From: Bacteroidota bacterium
GTDB lineage: Bacteria > Bacteroidota > Bacteroidia > UKL13-3
Length of the DNA stretch: 5,749 nucleotides
Reading direction: 5' to 3'
Assembly: GCA_018883485.1 (NCBI GenBank)
Contig: VEQB01000162.1
Coordinates: 1 to 5,749, forward strand
The position numbers were made by a program, and so were the translations under genes. The notes beneath the pieces are model-generated. The model was given only the letters and a program-made list of their open reading frames with translations, did not search any database and had not been told where the DNA came from. The stretch's first letter is position 1, and each line of letters begins with the position of its first letter. Shown in pieces: positions 1 to 5,749 of the stretch.

Positions 1-427
1 CTTTAAACTTCCTGATGTGTTCTGTGAATGATTTTACTTTTTTTTCAGTACTACTATTAAATGATCTCCTACCCCATGTCTGGTTGAATTCTCCTTTTTG
101 ATTAAATCTAATTAAATTACTATTACAACTTAGCATTAAAGCCCATAATTTATCCGGAGTTTTAGACTGATTATAACTTTTTCTCAGACTCAAATATTCA
201 TCCTGATACTCTTTTAAATTTAGACATAGTAATTTTGTTTTTTCAATTATATCATCTGATTCCATTAGACTTTTATGAATCCCTATTAAATCTGATATAA
301 TATCATTAGCAATCACTTTTTCATACCTATCTAAAACATTCGTATAAACTGAACCACCACCACAGAAAACATCTACAAATGTAGATTTGTTATAATCGAA
401 TTGTGGTAGTAATTGTGGTAATAGTTT
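1..427 (-). CDS. D12-class (Dam-type) DNA adenine methyltransferase, fragment lacking its N-terminus and C-terminus
   Basis: This frame encodes part of an N6-adenine DNA methyltransferase of the MethyltransfD12/Dam family, which transfers a methyl group from S-adenosylmethionine to adenine in a short DNA site. The AdoMet-binding motif I is clear (FVDVFCGGGSVYTNV), followed by an acidic ND pair (VIANDI). Further on come the family features SNLIRFNQKGEFN and WGRRSFN, which resemble the RxN..GEFN..FG stretch of Dam enzymes. The catalytic DPPY motif should lie beyond the left edge and is not visible. The usual opening K-W-A-G-G-K motif is absent. Reading upstream from motif I the frame gives LLPQLLPQ, which looks native, and then hits a TAA stop at 428-430. 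No ATG, GTG or TTG lies between that stop and motif I, so no normal start exists. DNA here is near 28% G+C by hand count, lower than its neighbours. The fragment may be a phage-type or restriction-modification methylase joined by recombination or misassembly. The family call is firm; functionality is doubtful. Confidence 0.85.
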
Positions 428-771
428 TTAGCCTTTAGAATTTGTCCTTTTGCAGTTTGTGCCCCTAGAAATTTAAGTTGTACCGCATGGTAATTTAATA
501 TGCTATCTTCTTGGTGGCGTTGCGCATGATGCCCAAATTGAGGGTGTAATTGTTGCGTATTTACAAAATAGTAGTTAATGCTATTGGCTTGCACTTGCAT
601 TTCAAAATGCGGTTGCGATAATCTAAAAAGAAGCTCCGGATGCCATTGCCCTTTGTTTTGAACCCAGTCTAATTTTGGACTTTGAGGCAAAGCCAAGGCT
701 TTATCTTTTTGGGCCAAAGCACTGAGGCAACTTAAGTAAAGGAAAAATAAGAGGATGTTTTTTTGGTTCAA
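373..771 (-). CDS. N-terminal fragment of a large secreted T9SS-type protein (WxxNKGQW domain), truncated
   Basis: The 132-residue product starts with a good signal peptide (about residues 1-20, MNQKNILLFF then LSALA before Q). A domain follows with WVQNKGQWHPELLFR at 36-50, an aromatic-rich strand INYYFVN at 65-71, and VQLKFLGA at 97-104. I recognise this as the N-terminal domain at the front of very large exported Bacteroidota proteins with SBBP or PKD repeats and a T9SS C-terminal signal; I believe it is catalogued as DUF7948. Those proteins usually continue through a Y-N-Y-F-L-G segment into hundreds more residues. Here native-looking sequence stops at about NYYHNYY (residues 116-122), and the last ten residues are a methyltransferase gene read in the wrong frame. 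The start is TTG at 769-771; a TAA stop lies 24 bases upstream and there is no ATG between, so TTG is the only sensible start. The gene is divergent from the sigma gene. The product is probably non-functional if the junction is real. Confidence 0.7.
   Translation of the reverse strand: MNQKNILLFFLYLSCLSALAQKDKALALPQSPKLDWVQNKGQWHPELLFRLSQPHFEMQVQANSINYYFVNTQQLHPQFGHHAQRHQEDSILNYHAVQLKFLGAQTAKGQILKAKNYYHNYYHNSIITNLHL
399..422. repeat. 12-bp imperfect tandem repeat at the methylase/secreted-protein junction
   Basis: AATTGTGGTAGT (399-410) is followed directly by AATTGTGGTAAT (411-422), which matches at 11 of 12 positions. On the minus strand the tract reads as NYYHNYYHN in the secreted-protein frame and as LLPQLLPQ in the methyltransferase frame. 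Both readings look native to their own family over about 406-424, so this tract is the microhomology at which the two fragments are joined. Confidence 0.8.
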
Positions 772-790
772 ACCGAAAAATTTTGCCCCA

Positions 791-823
791 CTAAATTAGG
801 TATTTCAAAGGTGAAATTCCAAG
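791..823 (-). promoter_or_regulatory. Possible Bacteroidota-type promoter for the leftward secreted-protein gene
   Basis: Read on the minus strand, TTG (820-822) is followed after about 21 bases by TAATTTAG (791-798). The Bacteroidota housekeeping pattern is TTTG, 19-21 bases, TAnnTTTG; the -7 box here has one mismatch and the -33 box is CTTG. The start site would fall near 786, leaving a leader of about 15 bases before the TTG start at 771. The match is reasonable but could arise by chance in AT-rich DNA. Confidence 0.3.
799..820. repeat. Imperfect inverted repeat, possible operator, in the divergent intergenic region
   Basis: GGTATTTC (799-806) and GAAATTCC (813-820) are complementary at 7 of 8 positions around a six-base centre AAAGGT. 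The repeat lies within the spacer of the possible leftward promoter and about 95 bases upstream of the sigma factor start. It could be a binding site for a dimeric regulator or a weak hairpin. No T-tract follows, so it is not a terminator. Confidence 0.4.
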
Positions 824-915
824 GCTGCTTAGGATTATGGAATATTTAAGAAAAAAATGCAGAGCATTGCAACCTTAAAGGCAAAGGCTTCATCTGACTA
901 ATTAAGACTGCAAAA

Positions 916-1467
916 GTGAGTAAACAACTTGATGAAAAAATTCTACAGGACTGTTTAAAAAATGATGTTAAAGCGCAGCAAGCGTTTTATCAGCACTTTA
1001 GTAGTACCATGTATGCTGTGTGTTTAAGGTATAGCAACACCAAAGAAGATGCAAGAGATATTTTGCAAGATGGCTTTGTAAAAGTGTTTACCAAACTTAC
1101 CCAGTATTCTGGAAAAGGTTCTTTGGAAGGATGGATGAAGCGGATTTTTGTGAATACAGCTTTGGAGCATTATCGTGTTAATAAAAACCATATGGATCAA
1201 AGTGATGTGAATGAGGCTTTCGATTTAGCCCACCATGCCCATACTTTGGAGCGTATTACACAAAAAGAAATATTAGAAGTGATGGGTAAAATGGCAACGG
1301 GTTACAGAACCATTTTAAACCTTTTTGCCATTGAAGGTTATTCTCATGCAGAAATTGCTCAGATGCTTGGCATAAATGAAGGAACTTCTAAAAGCCAATT
1401 GTCTAGAGCCCGCCAAATTTTTATCCAAACTTGGAATCGTTTACAAGAAGAAAAAAAGACATTTTGA
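916..1467 (+). CDS. ECF-family RNA polymerase sigma factor (sigma-70 family)
   Basis: The product is a 183-residue extracytoplasmic-function sigma factor, a normal length for the family. It would direct RNA polymerase to a dedicated promoter set in response to an envelope signal. Region 2 spans about residues 24-88: FYQHFSSTMYAVCLRY, then the DARDILQDGFVKVF helix that binds core polymerase and the -10 element, then GWMKRIFVNTALEHYR. Region 4 spans about 117-176 with the helix-turn-helix HAEIAQMLGINEGTSKSQLS and the following RARQ, which reads the -35 element. The start is GTG at 916; a TGA at 895-897 closes the frame upstream and no ATG lies between. The gene is followed with a four-base overlap by a membrane protein that is the likely anti-sigma factor, so its activity is probably set post-translationally by that partner. 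No convincing promoter was recognised upstream. The regulon cannot be read from this window. Confidence 0.95.
   Translation: MSKQLDEKILQDCLKNDVKAQQAFYQHFSSTMYAVCLRYSNTKEDARDILQDGFVKVFTKLTQYSGKGSLEGWMKRIFVNTALEHYRVNKNHMDQSDVNEAFDLAHHAHTLERITQKEILEVMGKMATGYRTILNLFAIEGYSHAEIAQMLGINEGTSKSQLSRARQIFIQTWNRLQEEKKTF
1452..1458 (+). promoter_or_regulatory. Potential -1 ribosomal frameshift heptamer (A AAA AAG) at the end of the sigma gene
   Basis: In the sigma reading frame the codons run GAA GAA AAA AAG ACA TTT TGA, so positions 1452-1458 read A AAA AAG in phase, the same slippery heptamer used in E. coli dnaX. A -1 slip would continue GAC ATT TTG AAA in the downstream gene's frame and bypass the TGA at 1465-1467, giving a sigma/anti-sigma fusion. 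No strong stem-loop is visible 5-9 bases downstream; a small GC stem (1497-1513) is about 38 bases away, too far to be a classical stimulator. The motif is certain, its use is speculative. Confidence 0.3.
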
Positions 1468-2390
1468 AAGATATAAAAGACATAGACCAACTCATTTCCT
1501 CCAAAATGGAGGGTTTTGAAGCCTTGCCTCCAGCAGAATCTTGGTTAGCCATCCAAGATTCTCTGCAGCAAATTGCAAGTGCGCCAATAACAGAAGGTGC
1601 AGCCCAGTATAATATTGGGTCGAAAGTAACCTCAATTGTTAAGCAAGCAAGTTTAGCAACAAAAATTGCCACCTTATCCATTGCGGGAATTTTGGGGGCA
1701 GTTAGTATCTATTTTATTAGCTCTCAAAAAGAACAACAAACGGCTTCTACAATAAAACAAAGTATTGAGGTTCCAAAAGAAGCTGTGAAAGTTTTAGAGC
1801 AAGCTACTGAAGCACCGCAAAATGTTGCTGCTACTAAGCAGGATGAAAATTCAAGGGCCAAAAACACTAGTTTCAACAAAGCTCAGAATACACAACAAAA
1901 TCAAGAAAATTCTAGCCCAACAAGCTTTAATACTAGTGAAAACAAAGTTGGCCATGAATCTCAAGAAAATATCTTGAACCAACCCTTAAATGAAAATAAC
2001 CATTCGGCTCCAATAGCAGTAGAGGCGCCAAAGCCAATTGAAGCGGCAAAACAGCAAGATTTAAAAAAGCCAGAAGGTAAAAAATTGGAAAAAGAAATAG
2101 TGCATTCAAAGCCAACTATTTATGATGTAATTACACCAAATGGAGACGGTAGCAATGACGCATGGATTGTGAGCTTTGACGAACCTTTGGCTAGCTATTA
2201 TTTAAGAATATACAATAATAAAGGTGAGGTTGTTTTCGAAACGCATTCAGCCCAAGAACATTGGCACGGACTTCATCTAAAGTCTGGTGAGCTTTGTGAA
2301 GAAGGAAGATATATTTTTGAATTGCAGTACAAATACCCAAACAGCCAAGAGCCTTATCAGGAAAGAGGTTTCATTAACTTAATTAGATAA
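1464..2390 (+). CDS. Single-pass membrane protein with C-terminal gliding/T9SS type-B (CHU_C-like) domain; candidate anti-sigma factor
   Basis: I read this as a 308-residue inner-membrane protein starting at the TTG at 1464, which overlaps the sigma stop as TTGA. The frame extends up to a TTG at 1431 inside the sigma gene, but the overlap start fits coupled translation and an A-rich leader precedes it. A cytosolic segment (about 1-65) contains KMEGFEALPPAESWLAIQDS, resembling the short acidic/Trp helix of proteins encoded beside Bacteroidota ECF sigma factors. A membrane helix follows at about 68-85 (IATLSIAGILGAVSIYFI). Residues 87-215 form a low-complexity linker rich in N, Q, E, K, S and A. 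Residues 216-308 form a CHU_C/gliding-motility type domain: VITPNGDGSNDAW, YYLRIYNNKGEVVFE, EGRYIFELQY and a terminal INLIR. There is no cleavable signal peptide and no zinc anti-sigma motif (H-x3-C-x2-C). The orientation should be N-in, C-out. The anti-sigma role is inferred from position and architecture. Confidence 0.8.
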   Translation: MKDIKDIDQLISSKMEGFEALPPAESWLAIQDSLQQIASAPITEGAAQYNIGSKVTSIVKQASLATKIATLSIAGILGAVSIYFISSQKEQQTASTIKQSIEVPKEAVKVLEQATEAPQNVAATKQDENSRAKNTSFNKAQNTQQNQENSSPTSFNTSENKVGHESQENILNQPLNENNHSAPIAVEAPKPIEAAKQQDLKKPEGKKLEKEIVHSKPTIYDVITPNGDGSNDAWIVSFDEPLASYYLRIYNNKGEVVFETHSAQEHWHGLHLKSGELCEEGRYIFELQYKYPNSQEPYQERGFINLIR

Positions 2391-2422
2391 ATTGGATATG
2401 TTCAAAAAAAATAATAGATTGG
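2391..2422 (+). promoter_or_regulatory. Possible Bacteroidota-type promoter for the giant PKD protein gene
   Basis: ATTG (2391-2394) is followed after 20 bases by TAGATTGG (2415-2422), close to the TTTG / TAnnTTTG pattern with one mismatch in each box and correct spacing. Transcription would begin near 2429, about 32 bases before the ATG at 2461. It would allow the PKD gene to be expressed apart from the sigma gene. It also argues for the 2461 start over an in-frame ATG at 2398. Chance occurrence in AT-rich DNA is possible. Confidence 0.35.
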
Positions 2423-2460
2423 CAGACCTAAAATTAAAAACAATAATTAAATCCTATACA

Positions 2461-5400
2461 ATGAATCGTTTATTTACTAGATTAGCTTTTATGATGTTAC
2501 TGGTGCTAGGCACTAGAACAGCATTCTCGCAGTCGATTTCTTTGGAGGTAGCGCCTTCTGTAACTTGCTTTGGCAAGCCTTTACAGATTAAAGCACTGCT
2601 TTCTGGAGTTAATCCTAACGATGTTACCTCTTATGTTTTCCTTTGGGGAAATGGTGACTCAACAGTTAACTTCACAGGAACGCCTGTAACTAATTTTGCC
2701 ACAAAGCAGTATGCTGCCGCTGGTATTTACAACATTAGAGTTACCGCAAATTTCTCTAATAGAGGTCCGCTTACAACCAGTTATTGGGATACAGTTTACA
2801 ACTTACCCATAGCGGCTTTTAGCTTAACCAGCCAAGATTCGCAGTGCTTTACCAATAACGTGTATTGCTTTAAAGAAGCAGCACAAAGGGCCCCAGCCCC
2901 AAGCTTGCCTCTTAAGGTTAGGTTTATGACCTATGGAGATGGAGCTACAGCAGATTACGCCGCCGGTGAAAATAAATGCCATAGCTTTACCAAAGGTGGT
3001 ATCCCTTTTAACGTGGGTTACTCTGTAACTGATGAAGGGGGCTGCGCCGCGCAATCTTTTAGATTTGTATTTGTTGGTAACGACTTAAACCCAAGGTTTG
3101 CCGTAAGTGGCACACCTAAATGTGATACTACACCTTATGTATTTATTAACCAAACGCCAACCTCTCCTTCTAATTTACTTTGGTTTAAGTGGGACTTTGA
3201 TGATGGCACTACTTATTTTGCACAAAGACCTTATACCCCTCAACAATTGGCCATGTGGTCTAATTTTACGCATTGGTATACCAAAAGCGGTGTGTTTAAT
3301 CCTAAGTTAGTTATAAAGAGTGCACAATTGAATTGTTCGGATTCATTTACCTACAGCCAAAGTGGTAACCAGTTGCCAGAAAATATTATTATCCGTTACG
3401 ATCTTAGATCTCGTAGAAGTGCCATGTCTGATTCTATTGCAGATAGTGTTTGTATAGCCAACTTGCAACAAGGCGGTGTATGCTTGTATAACATGTACCC
3501 ACTGCAAGGTATAAATACACAAATTGCCATTCTATGGGACTTTGCAGATCCTAATGCCAATCCGCCAGGTTCGGATAAATTTGTTAACCAAACTGCACCT
3601 TGTTATAAATATTTAGCGCAAGGACATTTCTTTCCTAAATTATATGTGCAATGCCCAGGTAAACCTGTTAAGCGCGTAGATTTTTGGTCGAGGGTAAGTT
3701 TGCCAGACCCATCAGATACGCATTATGTAGATCCTCCCATTAACAATCCAACATTATATACTATTGGAGGTTATTTGTTTAAACCGGGCGATGATATTGC
3801 CAAGTATAGATGGATTGGTTCAAGCGGCATACTTAGAGATAGTATTACTTCTTATTGGAAGTTTTTTACCGATGATTCCTTGGATAGGTTCAGGACTTAC
3901 AGAAGAGGTAATTTGTTAGGATTTGGCGTAAACGTTCTTGGGCCAACAGTTGCTATTGAAAATCCTATGATTCCAATTGTAATTAAGCCACAACTTAAGG
4001 CGCAATGTTTACCTTCCTTTCCTATTGAATTTGTGAATGCAAGTAGCATTTACCAAAGTCATAACTTATATATTAAATGGGATTTTGGCGATGAGTTTGC
4101 ACCAAAGTGTACTTCTTTTTCAACACCTAATCCAAGTACGCCTAATATGGGCATGCAGCCGTATACCAATGCCATAGATTTAGCCAATCGCACTTTGCCA
4201 AGGTTTGTAACTGGAGGAAGAATATACCCAGGTGGGGTAAATTGTGCATTTTCTCACGATACCTTGCCAATTCACCGATATGAAAGATGGGCAACTATTT
4301 ACCAGTGGTACAGATTTGGTAAAGATTTTCCGCCTTATGATTCCACAGCAAATGGATGGACATTAGACCCATCTCAGGTTACACCCAATGGTAAAAAGTT
4401 GGTTGCGCCTGTAGATACTGCAATTTGGGGTAAGCCTATGTTTTCTTCTGGTCCTACACCATCTAGGTTAGATACTTTGGCGAGCATGTGGCCGCAAGAT
4501 TTTACACCCAATAGGGAAGTAACTGTAAGGCAAGGTCAAATTCCTGATCCAATTGCCAATTCATATGGATATTGGCAGCTCACTTTGCCAAATGGAACTA
4601 CCTCTGATACAAGTGGTTTCTTAAAAGTTGGACCTGGAGGGCCTAATTTAACGTTACCTCCAATGCCAAATGGTGTTTCTAGAAGATACAGAGGTAATAC
4701 GGTAATTCCTGGAATGAATGGAATGACTATGTACCAATACATTTTTAATAGAACAGTTCAAACTTGCCCAACTGTTACATTATTAATGAAAGATAGTTTT
4801 AACAATCAAAGTACCGACCCTTATAGAGATTTTACGAGGATAGATATGACCAATTCTGGACTTATCATTATTCAACAAAAAATTGATACTGCGCCTGGTG
4901 CCCCATTGGTATTGGTGAGTGATACATTTAGCAGAGCTAGAAAAACTATTTTGAAAGATTGGGCCTCAAGAACCTATTTCTACAACCAAAAAGCAAATTA
5001 TGATACGCTAAGATTTAGGCAGCTTGGAGGGTTCTACTACTATCCATCAGACTCAGTAATTAATCCAGATTCTCTAGGACAAGGACTTGTTTTTACGGGA
5101 AGAGGTGAGATTTTAAGAAAAGCTGCGGATACCATTATGGATGGTTCAACCATGCTCATTCAACCAGCCGATTCTGTAATTAGATATGTAGATTTAAGAG
5201 CAGACTCTTTTATGTATGTCATTTATAACAGGTATAAGTATCAAGTAAAGTTTGATCCACTTACCGGTAAGGAGTATATACTATTCCCAAATGATCACTT
5301 TAATGTAGATGCTTTTGATTGCGGTGGAACTTCTACTTTACAACTACCCTTAGTGGGTGCTGATGCCTTCGGTTTTGGCCGAACTGGTGTAATTTGTCCC

Positions 5401-5749
5401 GATTTAAGAAATGGAGAATCTGGTGGTAGAATAGAACTACAGTTCGGTAGAATAGATAGCGTACCGGGTACTTATCCAAATTGCGGTGGAAGAACCTTTA
5501 TGTTGTTTAACTACGACTCATTAGCAGATAGAACAGATGCTACACCATGCCAATTAGATGGATTTGTGCAGTTTGATGGTACACACCCAACCTCTGGCGC
5601 AGTTACGCCTGGCGGCAATACTTGGCCAGCTTTTAACAATGCGGTTAACTTTAATCCATTGCAGGTTTGGACAGGTCCAGGTGGTACTAGAAGTATTACA
5701 CACTATAAGCCTACTACTCCTTGGCCATATACAAATAGCCCAGTAGATC
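2461..5749 (+). CDS. Giant exported PKD-repeat protein, probable T9SS cargo or surface adhesin, C-terminus beyond window
   Basis: The frame is open from ATG 2461 to the right edge, 1096 codons with no stop, so the protein is larger than 1096 residues. Residues 1-23 form a signal peptide (MNRLFTRLAFMMLLVLG, then TAFS before Q), so the product is exported through Sec. PKD-like (Ig-fold) units recur in the first half, each marked by a W-D-F-x-D type turn: WGNGDS at 62-67, TYGDGA at 157-162, WDFDDG at 244-249, WDFADP at 359-364 and WDFGDE at 540-545. Several are preceded by a Cys about 23-30 residues earlier (C221, C331, C516) and an F/Y-x-N element. From about residue 580 onward I recognise no domain; the sequence is rich in D-T/D-S and aromatic residues with scattered Cys (769, 954, 979, 1008, 1030). 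A T9SS sorting domain would be expected at the unseen C-terminus. An in-frame ATG at 2398 would add 21 residues, but 2461 gives the normal signal peptide. It may be cargo or adhesin linked to the upstream sigma system. Confidence 0.88.
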   Translation, partial: MNRLFTRLAFMMLLVLGTRTAFSQSISLEVAPSVTCFGKPLQIKALLSGVNPNDVTSYVFLWGNGDSTVNFTGTPVTNFATKQYAAAGIYNIRVTANFSNRGPLTTSYWDTVYNLPIAAFSLTSQDSQCFTNNVYCFKEAAQRAPAPSLPLKVRFMTYGDGATADYAAGENKCHSFTKGGIPFNVGYSVTDEGGCAAQSFRFVFVGNDLNPRFAVSGTPKCDTTPYVFINQTPTSPSNLLWFKWDFDDGTTYFAQRPYTPQQLAMWSNFTHWYTKSGVFNPKLVIKSAQLNCSDSFTYSQSGNQLPENIIIRYDLRSRRSAMSDSIADSVCIANLQQGGVCLYNMYPLQGINTQIAILWDFADPNANPPGSDKFVNQTAPCYKYLAQGHFFPKLYVQCPGKPVKRVDFWSRVSLPDPSDTHYVDPPINNPTLYTIGGYLFKPGDDIAKYRWIGSSGILRDSITSYWKFFTDDSLDRFRTYRRGNLLGFGVNVLGPTVAIENPMIPIVIKPQLKAQCLPSFPIEFVNASSIYQSHNLYIKWDFGDEFAPKCTSFSTPNPSTPNMGMQPYTNAIDLANRTLPRFVTGGRIYPGGVNCAFSHDTLPIHRYERWATIYQWYRFGKDFPPYDSTANGWTLDPSQVTPNGKKLVAPVDTAIWGKPMFSSGPTPSRLDTLASMWPQDFTPNREVTVRQGQIPDPIANSYGYWQLTLPNGTTSDTSGFLKVGPGGPNLTLPPMPNGVSRRYRGNTVIPGMNGMTMYQYIFNRTVQTCPTVTLLMKDSFNNQSTDPYRDFTRIDMTNSGLIIIQQKIDTAPGAPLVLVSDTFSRARKTILKDWASRTYFYNQKANYDTLRFRQLGGFYYYPSDSVINPDSLGQGLVFTGRGEILRKAADTIMDGSTMLIQPADSVIRYVDLRADSFMYVIYNRYKYQVKFDPLTGKEYILFPNDHFNVDAFDCGGTSTLQLPLVGADAFGFGRTGVICPDLRNGESGGRIELQFGRIDSVPGTYPNCGGRTFMLFNYDSLADRTDATPCQLDGFVQFDGTHPTSGAVTPGGNTWPAFNNAVNFNPLQVWTGPGGTRSITHYKPTTPWPYTNSPVD

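Noticed and set aside
13..17. Lipoprotein signal in the leftward secreted protein (Cys at residue 15)
   Set aside because: The residues before the Cys (Y-L-S) do not fit a lipobox well, whereas cleavage after LSALA before Q fits a standard signal peptide. The span given here is in residues, corresponding to about 721-735 in bases.
1..771. A single frameshifted gene, or a natural fusion, of the secreted protein and the methyltransferase
   Set aside because: The two parts belong to unrelated families with different cellular locations, and each lacks the end at the join. A TAA at 428-430 closes the methylase frame, so a junction between fragments explains the data better than a frameshift.
877..888. 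AAAGGC tandem duplication upstream of the sigma gene
   Set aside because: Two six-base units are too short to separate from chance, and no promoter boxes are positioned around them.
1497..1513. CCTCC-AAAAT-GGAGG stem-loop as a terminator or frameshift stimulator
   Set aside because: There is no following T-run typical of a terminator, it lies within coding sequence for a conserved segment, and it is about 38 bases from the slippery site, too distant for a classical stimulator.
1421..2115. Minus-strand open frames at 1421-1681 and 1933-2115
   Set aside because: They lie inside the membrane protein gene, which has recognisable domains, and their translations show no family features.
2824..5746. 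Short open frames on both strands within the PKD gene (2824-3054, 3107-3310, 4536-4742, 5558-5746)
   Set aside because: All fall inside an uninterrupted 1096-codon frame with a signal peptide and PKD motifs; their translations resemble no known proteins.

Overview
The window looks like a chromosomal piece from a member of the Bacteroidota, most likely an environmental lineage with a type IX secretion system (T9SS). The evidence is a Bacteroidota-style ECF sigma factor, a gliding/T9SS type-B C-terminal domain (CHU_C type), a large Cys/PKD-repeat surface protein, A-rich translation starts without clear Shine-Dalgarno sequences, and AT-rich DNA. The right-hand part is about 40% G+C by eye. The first ~400 bases are much poorer in G+C: two lines counted by hand gave 27-28%.

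Left part (1-771, minus strand): two gene fragments are abutted in different frames. From 771 leftward runs the N-terminus of a secreted protein: a signal peptide, then the W-x-x-N-K-G-Q-W domain found at the front of large T9SS cargo proteins. Near 406-424 it gives way to a D12-class (Dam-type) DNA adenine methyltransferase that lacks its own N-terminus and runs off the left edge. The join lies in a 12-bp imperfect tandem repeat. It is either a real illegitimate junction or an assembly chimera.

Middle (772-915): a 144-base divergent intergenic region. It holds a possible leftward Bacteroidota-type promoter and an imperfect inverted repeat that could be an operator.

Right part (916-5749, plus strand) is a compact gene set. 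It comprises an ECF sigma factor (GTG start), a single-pass membrane protein whose TTG start overlaps the sigma stop by four bases (TTGA), and an exported protein of more than 1096 residues with PKD-like repeats that continues past the right edge. The middle protein has a short cytosolic N-terminus like those encoded beside Bacteroidota ECF sigma factors, one membrane segment, a long disordered linker and a C-terminal T9SS/gliding-type domain. It is therefore a candidate anti-sigma factor that presents a secretion-type domain outside the inner membrane. A canonical -1 slippery heptamer (A AAA AAG) lies in phase just before the sigma stop and would fuse sigma to this protein if used.

Working model (inference): the membrane protein holds the sigma factor and monitors the T9SS or a surface structure, and the giant PKD protein is the adjacent cargo or target.
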